DNA from: Chamaesiphon sp.
GTDB lineage: Bacteria; Cyanobacteriota; Cyanobacteriia; Cyanobacteriales; Chamaesiphonaceae
Length of the DNA: 6,497 nucleotides
Direction of reading: 5' to 3'
NCBI GenBank assembly: GCA_026785875.1
Contig: JAJAZF010000094.1
Location: 1-6,497, forward strand
Shown one piece after another: positions 1-5,277 of the stretch. Numbering within the stretch: the stretch's first letter is position 1; each line of letters begins with the position of its first letter. Below the pieces are notes generated by a model, which saw only the letters and a program-made list of their open reading frames with translations, ran no database searches and had not been told where the DNA came from. Position numbers and translations under genes: made by a program.

Positions 1-1
1 A

Positions 2-331
2 CCCGTCGATAGTCCATATCGTACAGATGCCTTAAAACTGTTTGGAAACCTCAGAATCATTTTAGAAGCCCAACAAAGTCGCAAAATAGAAGACCAGGAG
101 TTGATTATGCAATTATCACCTTTATATCTAGCCCAGATCCAAGCAGCCGAAGAACGCGGAGAGCAATCTATTATTATGCGCTTATTGAAACGTCGGGTAG
201 GCGATCTATCAATACAATTTCAAGAAAGAATTAAATGTCTACCTGTAGAAAAGTTGGAGAACTTAGGAGATGCCCTTTTGGACTTTTCTGGAATGGAGGA
301 TTTAACTGCTTGGCTAGATACTAACGGCTAA
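2..331 (+). CDS. DUF4351-domain protein, C-terminal part (5' end outside window)
   Basis: The frame is open from the left edge to a TAA stop at 329-331, giving 109 visible residues. The last ~55 residues match the DUF4351 pattern: a charged helix (EERGEQ), then IIMRLLKRRVGDL, a segment like LPVEKLENLGDALLDF, and the ending MEDLTAWL. This domain is common in cyanobacteria, often at the C-terminus of Rpn-type PD-(D/E)XK nuclease/transposase-like proteins. No nuclease motif is visible here, so the upstream domain is unknown, and the function of DUF4351 itself is not established to my knowledge. The segment just before it (ELIMQLSPLYLAQI) resembles the linker that usually precedes DUF4351, which supports an upstream continuation. 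However, an AGGAG at 96-100 lies 6 nt before an in-frame ATG at 107, so a stand-alone 74-residue product starting there is possible. The stop abuts the stop of the convergent LRV gene. Confidence 0.75.
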   Translation, partial: PVDSPYRTDALKLFGNLRIILEAQQSRKIEDQELIMQLSPLYLAQIQAAEERGEQSIIMRLLKRRVGDLSIQFQERIKCLPVEKLENLGDALLDFSGMEDLTAWLDTNG

Positions 332-1693
332 CTAATCTAGTATTTTCTGACTTGCAATATCTCTAACCAGATTGTGAGAATCTTGGCTCAATCTTTGTAA
401 GTACTCGATCGATGTTGATGGATTACAAGCGATCGCCAATCGGTCGAGCCAATTATCAGAGTAAAATAATCTATCTCTCTGTACTGTTGAAAGTTGAGGA
501 TGCAGCCCAGCAATAAACCGATTCAAGGAATTTTCTACTTGTAAAGCTCGATCGAGTAATAAATTCAATCCCTGTGGATGCAACAGTACAGCTAATCTAA
601 TTTCGATATCTCGATGATATAACATCTCCCACAGTTGCTCTGTAGATGTTTCTGAGTTAGCTGCTAATTCTCGATAGATCGATCGTAACCGAGCCTGCGC
701 TGACTTTTTCAATGCACGATCTTTACTGTGTAAGAAATTCTCAAGAATATCGATTGGAGCGTTCCTATCTACTTTTATTAGCTCTTCTAGTATGTTGTCA
801 GGTAAATTTGGATGATTTACTATTAATGATTGAACCTCCATAGCTAAATTTCTTTCTAATTCACTACTTTTAAGTGAATTCATATATATTTGACGTAAAG
901 TATCACTAGATAAAAATGATGCTCTCTTAATAATACTTATCGTGGTTGTAAGTGGTGTGTTTGGATGTTGAGCAATATATCCAGGAATACGATCGAAACG
1001 ATCGTATGAACATGTAATAGCAATCTTGGACAGAAGATGATTGGGTGTAGACGGATTATAGGACATTTTACACATAGCATCCCGAAAACCGATTCTTACT
1101 TGCTCTTCTAAAATGTCTATTGGCGTGCTGGGATTAGCTGCTATAGAAGACGCATGATATGTATAAAATGGGGGCTTTCGTAATATGTCGATGGGTGTAC
1201 CTGGATTACAAGCAACTTCAGCACGAATTCGCCAATCCTCATGCTGAGAAAGTTCTCTTAGTAATTCAGGGCTAGTTAAATGACGGCTGGCTGCATATTC
1301 TTCCATAGTCTTACCATGTCTGAAAGTTCTATACCGAAAGTATTTCCGAAATTTCAATAATAGCTCACCTGGAGTCTGAGGATGAAACTTTACAACTCTA
1401 AGAATATGAATATCTTTATCCTCACTTAAAATTATTAGTGGGGCAGCCGTAATATTTGAATTCTTGAGAATAGCTAACCTAACTTCTTGATGTTTGCTAG
1501 TAGCCAGATTTATCAATATTCTCTCAGCAGTAGTAGGCTGTTTAGCGATCGAGATTTGATTATTCAGTGTCAGGATCTGTAAAAGCTCGATCGGGATGGC
1601 ATCGATCGCAGCCAAATCGCAGAGTCGATCGTGTTTCTGGATTAACTCAGCTTCTTGTAATGCTCGAACAACAGCAGGTGGCAGAATAGACAT
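332..1693 (-). CDS. LRV (leucine-rich repeat variant) solenoid protein
   Basis: A 453-residue protein of unknown function built almost entirely of ~24-50-residue helical repeats with the LRV signature (A-x-[NH]-P-x-T-P-x-x-[IL]-L). Clear cores start near residues 102 (FHPQTPGELL), 161 (ACNPGTPIDIL), 185 (AANPSTPIDIL), 211 (SYNPSTPNHLL), 241 (AQHPNTP), 292 (VNHPNLPDNIL) and 422 (ACNPSTSIEYL). Degenerate copies lie near 134, 344, 370 and 396. Several are preceded by the [IV]R-x-x-[VI]A helix typical of the family. LRV proteins fold as alternating alpha/3-10 helices and probably bind proteins. The N-terminal Fe-S cluster of the founding Azotobacter LRV protein is not supported, since only five scattered cysteines occur (25, 162, 208, 228, 423). 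No signal peptide or membrane segment is seen, so it is probably cytoplasmic. The ATG at 1691-1693 has no clear Shine-Dalgarno, which is common in cyanobacteria. The centre of the gene (721-960) is only ~30% GC by hand count. It is divergent from the LRR-kinase gene. Confidence 0.85.
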   Translation of the reverse strand: MSILPPAVVRALQEAELIQKHDRLCDLAAIDAIPIELLQILTLNNQISIAKQPTTAERILINLATSKHQEVRLAILKNSNITAAPLIILSEDKDIHILRVVKFHPQTPGELLLKFRKYFRYRTFRHGKTMEEYAASRHLTSPELLRELSQHEDWRIRAEVACNPGTPIDILRKPPFYTYHASSIAANPSTPIDILEEQVRIGFRDAMCKMSYNPSTPNHLLSKIAITCSYDRFDRIPGYIAQHPNTPLTTTISIIKRASFLSSDTLRQIYMNSLKSSELERNLAMEVQSLIVNHPNLPDNILEELIKVDRNAPIDILENFLHSKDRALKKSAQARLRSIYRELAANSETSTEQLWEMLYHRDIEIRLAVLLHPQGLNLLLDRALQVENSLNRFIAGLHPQLSTVQRDRLFYSDNWLDRLAIACNPSTSIEYLQRLSQDSHNLVRDIASQKILD

Positions 1694-1764
1694 TTGCAGA
1701 GTGTTTTCGGTTTTATAGTAGGTAGGTTCGCCGCTACAATATATTATGGCTAAGTTTAGGATGG
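1694..1764. promoter_or_regulatory. 71-bp divergent promoter region (LRV gene / LRR-kinase gene)
   Basis: This is the only space available for promoters of the two divergent genes. On the plus strand a -10-like TACAAT lies at 1735-1740, about 25 bp before the kinase ATG, with only a weak TTTATA in the -35 position (1712-1717). On the minus strand a -10-like TACTAT (reading 1720 to 1715) lies ~22 bp from the LRV start. An AGG at 1758-1760 is a weak ribosome-binding site for the kinase. The two candidate promoters overlap head to head, so polymerase interference or shared control is possible. No operator palindrome was recognised. Confidence 0.35.
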
Positions 1765-3129
1765 ATGAGTTATCAAGTTATGGAAACGATCGACTTGCTG
1801 CGTTCTGGTAAATTGCAGGGGATTAAACGACTGGATCTAGCTGCTGGTTTAACGGAATTCCCGATCGAGATTTTTGACTTAGCAGATTCTCTAGAAATAT
1901 TGAACCTATCCGACAATCGGTTGCGGTCTTTACCTGCGGATTTGGGACGCTTACACAGGCTCAAAATTATTTTTCTGAGTAACAACGATTTTGAGGAAGT
2001 CCCTGAAGTTTTGGCTGATTGTCCGAACCTGTCGATGGTGGGATTCAAGTCTAACAAAATTAGGGTGCTGGGCGAGAATGTCTTACCTCTGGGTGTCAGG
2101 TGGCTGATTCTGACTGATAACCAGTTGGCGAAATTACCCAATTCGATCGGGAGACTCCAAAAGCTGCAAAAATTGATGTTAGCTGGAAATCAATTGCGAT
2201 CGCTACCCGATGAGATGGCGGCTTGTCAAAATCTGGAACTGATTAGATTGGCTGCAAATCGCCTGGAGTTTTTGCCAAACTGGTTATTTACGCTACCTCG
2301 GCTGTCGTGGTTGGCTTATGCTGGCAATCCGTGTTGTATTGCGAACCTGTCGCCAACGTTACCTAGTATTGCGTGGGGAGATTTAACTCTCTCCGATACT
2401 TTGGGTGAAGGTGCTTCGGGAGTTATTTCAAAAGGTGTGTGGCAGTCTCCCGCACAGCCACCAACCGATGTAGCGATTAAGATTTTCAAAGGGGCGATGA
2501 CGAGCGATGGTACGCCAGCAGATGAAATGAATGCTTGTCTGGCTGCTGGCGGGCATCCACATTTAGTCGGCGCGTTGGGTACAATCGTCGATTGCCCTGA
2601 CAATCGATCGGGTTTGATATTATCATTAATTCCCTCGGATTACCGAAATTTGGGCAACCCGCCGAGTTTGGATAGCTGCACGAGAGATACTTATGCTGCG
2701 GGGACATCTTTTACAGTAACGGCAATTTTGCAGATTGCGATCGGGATTTCGTCGGCTGTGGCTCATCTTCATGCTCAGGGCATCATGCACGGCGATTTGT
2801 ATGCTCACAATATTTTGGTGAATGCAACAGATCGCCATACTTTGTTAGGTGACTTTGGGGCGGCTTCTAGCTATGATTTGACCGATTCGATCGCTATGGC
2901 ATTAGAAAGACTTGAGGTGAGGGCTTTTGGTTGTCTGTTAGAAGATTTACTCGAATGCTGTCAGGTGACGGATACTGAGGCGGAAAATTTGATACTCGAT
3001 TCTCATTCCCAAAGGCTCCGCCAACGATTGGATAATTTACGGCAAAGTTGTTTGCAGCCAATTCCTGCTGTGAGGCCGTTATTTAGTAAGATCGATCGAA
3101 TCTTAGCTGAAATTACAAATGAGGATTGA
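1765..3129 (+). CDS. LRR domain-protein kinase fusion (bacterial Hanks-type-like)
   Basis: A 454-residue two-domain protein. Residues ~20-190 hold about seven 22-23-residue leucine-rich repeats of the LxxLPxxLxxL type (e.g. LEILNLSDNRLRSLP, LQKLMLAGNQLRSLP), a protein-binding horseshoe. Residues ~205-450 are a kinase fold: a Gly-loop LGEGASGV (213-220), VAIK with Lys239, a candidate helix-C Glu254, the catalytic loop HGDLYAHN with Asp344 and Asn349, DFG at 363-365, helix F as EVRAFGCLLEDLL (384 on) and a terminal Arg in AVRPLF (437). All phosphotransfer residues are present. HRD is HGD, the usual Ser/Thr-kinase Lys at D+2 is Tyr346, and no APE motif is visible because only ~20 residues separate DFG from helix F. 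Similar LRR-kinases occur in other bacteria, so these may be family traits. The likely role is phosphorylation signalling through an LRR-bound partner; the substrate is unknown. No membrane segment is seen. The start was chosen at the ATG after AGG (1758-1760). A nearby ATG at 1761 is out of frame. Confidence 0.9.
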   Translation: MSYQVMETIDLLRSGKLQGIKRLDLAAGLTEFPIEIFDLADSLEILNLSDNRLRSLPADLGRLHRLKIIFLSNNDFEEVPEVLADCPNLSMVGFKSNKIRVLGENVLPLGVRWLILTDNQLAKLPNSIGRLQKLQKLMLAGNQLRSLPDEMAACQNLELIRLAANRLEFLPNWLFTLPRLSWLAYAGNPCCIANLSPTLPSIAWGDLTLSDTLGEGASGVISKGVWQSPAQPPTDVAIKIFKGAMTSDGTPADEMNACLAAGGHPHLVGALGTIVDCPDNRSGLILSLIPSDYRNLGNPPSLDSCTRDTYAAGTSFTVTAILQIAIGISSAVAHLHAQGIMHGDLYAHNILVNATDRHTLLGDFGAASSYDLTDSIAMALERLEVRAFGCLLEDLLECCQVTDTEAENLILDSHSQRLRQRLDNLRQSCLQPIPAVRPLFSKIDRILAEITNED

Positions 3130-3186
3130 GTTTTAAATAGTAGGTCGGCGCGATCGTTTTAAATAATAGAATTAGCTGAGATCCTG

Positions 3187-3207
3187 ATGGTGGGCACTGC
3201 CCACCAT
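3187..3207. repeat. 21-bp near-perfect GC-rich palindrome
   Basis: Ten-base arms around a single central C; the core reads TGGTGGGCACTGCCCACCA (3188-3206) and the flanking A/T pair extends it by one. It lies 58 bp after the stop of the LRR-kinase gene. Short palindromes of the GGTGGGCAnTGCCCACC kind recur between genes in many cyanobacterial genomes, from general knowledge; this was not searched here. It can form a very stable hairpin on either strand and could stop or stabilise the 3' end of the kinase mRNA, but no T-run follows it (CATACAAG), so it is not a classic intrinsic terminator. Confidence 0.75.
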
Positions 3208-3220
3208 ACAAGATAAACTT

Positions 3221-3289
3221 AGTCCGCGTAGCGAAAAGTGCGTTCTTGGGGTTTCCCCAAGTGAAGCACCTTTTCAAGACAGGCGGACT
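3221..3289. repeat. 69-bp nested palindromic element, possible bidirectional terminator
   Basis: A perfect inner hairpin CTTGGGG-TTT-CCCCAAG (3245-3261) is nested inside matching arms: AAAA-GTGC-(G)-TT on the left (3234-3243) against AA-GCAC-(C)-TTTT on the right (3264-3274). Outermost are AGTCCGC (3221-3227) and its exact complement GCGGACT (3283-3289). The left side also carries GCGTAGCG, a string often seen in cyanobacterial intergenic repeats. It lies between two convergent genes. Each strand has a TTTT run ~10 nt after the inner stem, so termination from both sides is plausible. Alternatively it is a small REP- or MITE-like element. No transposase or target-site duplication was identified. 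Confidence 0.65.
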
Positions 3290-3300
3290 TTGCAACATTA

Positions 3301-3320
3301 ACAACGATTTCAATCGTTGT
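3301..3320 (-). terminator. Stem-loop after the ABC1 kinase gene
   Basis: A perfect 9-bp inverted repeat, ACAACGATT (3301-3309) and AATCGTTGT (3312-3320), with only two bases between the arms, so the real loop would be larger. It begins 14 bp beyond the ABC1-kinase stop codon in the direction of its transcription, the usual place for a terminator. The strand leaving the stem reads TAATGTTGC, with no proper T-run, so it is a weak intrinsic terminator at best and may act mainly as a 3' stabilising hairpin. Confidence 0.4.
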
Positions 3321-3334
3321 GCTTTCATTAGAAA

Positions 3335-4999
3335 TCAAAGTAAATTTCCAGACCTAATAATTTTGACAATCAACCATAAACCGAGAATACTCGCTGCTCC
3401 GAATAACACATTACTTAGAAGTTGCAATTCAGGCGTGCGGGCATTGGCAGAAACGATCGCGGCTCCGACAATTAAGGAACCGACTACCGTACTGAAAGAT
3501 CGCCGATTGGCGGCATCATCGACACTATTTTGGATGCCGTCTAAGTTTTGAATCGTGATATTTAGCTTCAATGTTTCCGAGCTAAATCGATCGAGTAGAA
3601 AGCCTAATTGTCGAGGTGATTGGAGGGAGAGATTTTTTAATTCTAAGCCCGTGCGGAGGAGGGACTGCATCGGATCGTCGCCGAGCAGTTGGCGTTGAAA
3701 CATGTCATTCATCAACGGGCGAACTTCTTCAAATAGATTGACTTCGGGGTTAAATTGTCGCCCGACTCCCTCTAGATTGGCTAAGGATTTGGCAAATAGT
3801 CCGATATTGCTCGGCCAGCGGAGATTGTTTCGTCGCGCCGCTTGGAGGATTTCAGCGAAGGCTTCGCTGGCATTCATATTCTGCAAGCTGATGTTGTTGT
3901 ATTTGTGCAGCAATCGATCGTAATCCCATTCCAAGCGGGAGAGATTGAGTTCTCCCATCGGTTCGGCGAGTTGGAGGGTGATTTGGGCACACCGCTGGGC
4001 ATCGCTATTGACGATCGCCAGGATCATTTCCATCAGAGCCGACTGGGTACGGGCATCCAGCCGCCCCATCATGCCACAATCGAGCACGGCTACTCGCCCA
4101 TCATTTAGATAAAATAGATTGCCAGGATGCGGATCTGCATGGAATAAACCATCGACTAGGTATTGCTGAAAGAAGGCACGGAAACAGAGGACAGTCAGTG
4201 CTTGTCGCTCTTCCTGAATATTGCCATGATGATTTTTGCCAGTGAGCTGCGCCGCGAGAATCGGCACGCCATCAAGCCATTCTAAGACTAGTAATTTCTG
4301 GGTGGATAACTGTCGATCGATCTCTGGTACCATAATTTTGGTCGTGTCAAACCAAGTACCAGCTAATAAATTCTGGCGGAGCTTCTCTGTATATCGTGCC
4401 TCTTGGGTGAAGTCTAATTCGGCTTGGAGAGCGGTACTAAATTCTGATGCCAGGGAAACTAAATCGTAACGTTTGCCAAAGTCCGTGCCAGATAGCAGTT
4501 TAGCAGTCTGTTTGATCATGGCGATATCCCTAGCCACCAAGCGATCGATCCCTGGACGCTGCACCTTCAAGGCTACTGTCCGTCCATCTTTGAGGATGGC
4601 ACGATGGGTTTGGGCGATCGAACCTGCTGCAACGGGTTGAATATCGATCTCGGTAAAGATTTCTGACGGTTTTTGGGGTAGTTGCTGAATTAAGATGGTT
4701 TCGATCTCCCGCCAATCGATCGGTGGTACATTCGACTGGAGTTCGCTCAAAGCCTCAATATATTCTAGTGGTAACAGATCGGGGCGAGTACTGAGCAATT
4801 GTCCCAGCTTGACGTATACTGGCCCCAAATCGACTAAGATACTTCGCAGGATCTCAGGGGGTGGTACATCAACTCGATCCTCCACTGGGGAGGCTTTCCC
4901 AATCGTGAGGATTTGACGCATGTAGTCCCAGCCATGATGCAGCAGAACTTCTATAATTTCCCGCTGGCGAGAACTATCGATTTTGGAAAGAGCCTGCAT
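3335..4999 (-). CDS. ABC1/AarF/UbiB-family atypical kinase
   Basis: A 554-residue protein from the preferred start, near the usual length for cyanobacterial members. Numbered from that start, the family hallmarks are YVKLGQLLSTRPDLLP with the KxGQ motif (64-67), the A-rich nucleotide loop AAGSIAQ (124-130), VALKVQRPG with Lys145, ELDFTQEA (194-201), the catalytic HADPHPGN (287-294) and the metal-binding DCGM (307-310; DFG in many kinases). Two hydrophobic helices near 503-520 and 529-548 probably anchor it in a membrane. UbiB/COQ8 homologues are ATPases or atypical kinases that support ubiquinone synthesis; cyanobacterial and plastid members act in plastoquinone and tocopherol metabolism, but which paralogue this is cannot be told. 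The reading frame is open upstream to 5101, but the ATG at 4997-4999 is chosen because the homologous region begins shortly after it and AGGAG (5014 to 5010) precedes it; the extra 34 residues look non-coding. It is monocistronic and convergent with the LRR-kinase gene. Confidence 0.93.
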   Translation of the reverse strand: MQALSKIDSSRQREIIEVLLHHGWDYMRQILTIGKASPVEDRVDVPPPEILRSILVDLGPVYVKLGQLLSTRPDLLPLEYIEALSELQSNVPPIDWREIETILIQQLPQKPSEIFTEIDIQPVAAGSIAQTHRAILKDGRTVALKVQRPGIDRLVARDIAMIKQTAKLLSGTDFGKRYDLVSLASEFSTALQAELDFTQEARYTEKLRQNLLAGTWFDTTKIMVPEIDRQLSTQKLLVLEWLDGVPILAAQLTGKNHHGNIQEERQALTVLCFRAFFQQYLVDGLFHADPHPGNLFYLNDGRVAVLDCGMMGRLDARTQSALMEMILAIVNSDAQRCAQITLQLAEPMGELNLSRLEWDYDRLLHKYNNISLQNMNASEAFAEILQAARRNNLRWPSNIGLFAKSLANLEGVGRQFNPEVNLFEEVRPLMNDMFQRQLLGDDPMQSLLRTGLELKNLSLQSPRQLGFLLDRFSSETLKLNITIQNLDGIQNSVDDAANRRSFSTVVGSLIVGAAIVSANARTPELQLLSNVLFGAASILGLWLIVKIIRSGNLL

Positions 5000-5009
5000 G
5001 GGTGAATAA

Positions 5010-5014
5010 CTCCT
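5010..5014 (-). promoter_or_regulatory. Shine-Dalgarno that sets the ABC1-kinase start
   Basis: AGGAG on the minus strand, 10 nt before the ATG at 4997-4999. The spacing is slightly long, but it is the clear Shine-Dalgarno-like sequence I find here, and it argues for the 4999 start over the longer open frame reaching 5101. Confidence 0.6.
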
Positions 5015-5145
5015 GAAATTTTTGTCAATAGCGAAGTCTCGACGGTGATAAGTGGAACTATTCCCTACAACAATCCAAATCTTGTGCCGAATCCTTACCA
5101 ACTATTGTATCGACATCTAAGTTCTAACGGTTGTTTGCGGTTATG

Positions 5146-5164
5146 ACTAGCAACTTACGCTAGT
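5146..5164. promoter_or_regulatory. Inverted repeat, possible operator
   Basis: ACTAGC (5146-5151) and GCTAGT (5159-5164) are exact inverted copies separated by 7 bp. This size suits a dimeric DNA-binding protein. It is 46 bp upstream of the TTGACA facing ycf66. The arms are short enough to arise by chance, so a regulatory role is only a suggestion. Confidence 0.25.
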
Positions 5165-5209
5165 AGTAGAATAGTTATGAGTCGATCTGTGGGGGAAGAC
5201 TGTTCGCTG

Positions 5210-5215
5210 TTGACA
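5210..5215 (+). promoter_or_regulatory. Candidate -35 element of the ycf66 promoter
   Basis: A consensus TTGACA lies 62 bp before the ycf66 ATG. The matching -10 is poor: CATCTT at 5235-5240 (19-bp spacing, 3 of 6 matches). Perfect TTGACA boxes are common in vegetative cyanobacterial promoters, but the weak -10 leaves this tentative. Confidence 0.35.
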
Positions 5216-5260
5216 ACACGATCGGGATGACCAACATCTTAGATGCGACAATTTAATTTC

Positions 5261-5265
5261 AGGAG
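5261..5265 (+). promoter_or_regulatory. Shine-Dalgarno of ycf66
   Basis: AGGAG lies 12 nt before the ATG at 5278, longer than the usual 5-9 nt. The ATG is still preferred because the Ycf66 family begins exactly with this MLA... hydrophobic start. Confidence 0.5.
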
Positions 5266-5277
5266 TGTTCGATCGCC

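Larger units (their letters stand above)
5000..5277. promoter_or_regulatory. 278-bp divergent control region (ABC1 kinase / ycf66)
   Basis: No gene is supported here if the ABC1 kinase starts at 4999. It should contain the promoters of both divergent genes. Visible pieces are a perfect TTGACA at 5210-5215 facing ycf66, a TACAAT on the minus strand (5109 to 5104) facing the kinase gene with no good -35, a 6-bp inverted repeat at 5146-5164, and the same 12-mer AATTTCAGGAGT carrying the Shine-Dalgarno of each gene, once on each strand. A GGGGGAAGAC purine tract lies at 5191-5200. Confidence 0.5.

Noticed and set aside
2..331. Active transposase or nuclease based on the DUF4351 link to Rpn proteins
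   Set aside because: Only the DUF4351 tail is visible; no catalytic residues, terminal repeats or target duplication are in the window.
332..1693. Fe-S LRV protein as in Azotobacter
   Set aside because: No N-terminal cysteine cluster is present; only five scattered cysteines.
1773..2141. Minus-strand open frame of 122 residues inside the LRR-kinase gene
   Set aside because: It is the reverse complement of LRR coding sequence; repeat-rich genes often leave long open antisense frames, and no family features are seen.
3187..3320. CRISPR array or tRNA in the 3130-3334 gap
   Set aside because: The structures are single palindromes of different sequence, not repeats with spacers, and no cloverleaf or CCA-type end can be drawn.
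3246..3551. Plus-strand open frame over the 3' end of the ABC1-kinase gene
   Set aside because: It lies largely antisense to a well-supported gene, has no recognisable domain and begins inside the palindromic element.
5000..5101. In-frame N-terminal extension of the ABC1 kinase by 34 residues
   Set aside because: The extension (MVRIRHKIWIV...) does not resemble the family, whereas the ATG at 4999 has an AGGAG upstream and leads straight into family-like sequence.
1765..5101. A kinase cascade joining the LRR-kinase and the ABC1 kinase
   Set aside because: The two genes are convergent, separated by terminator-like structures, belong to unrelated kinase families, and the ABC1 member has a quinone/lipid-type role.
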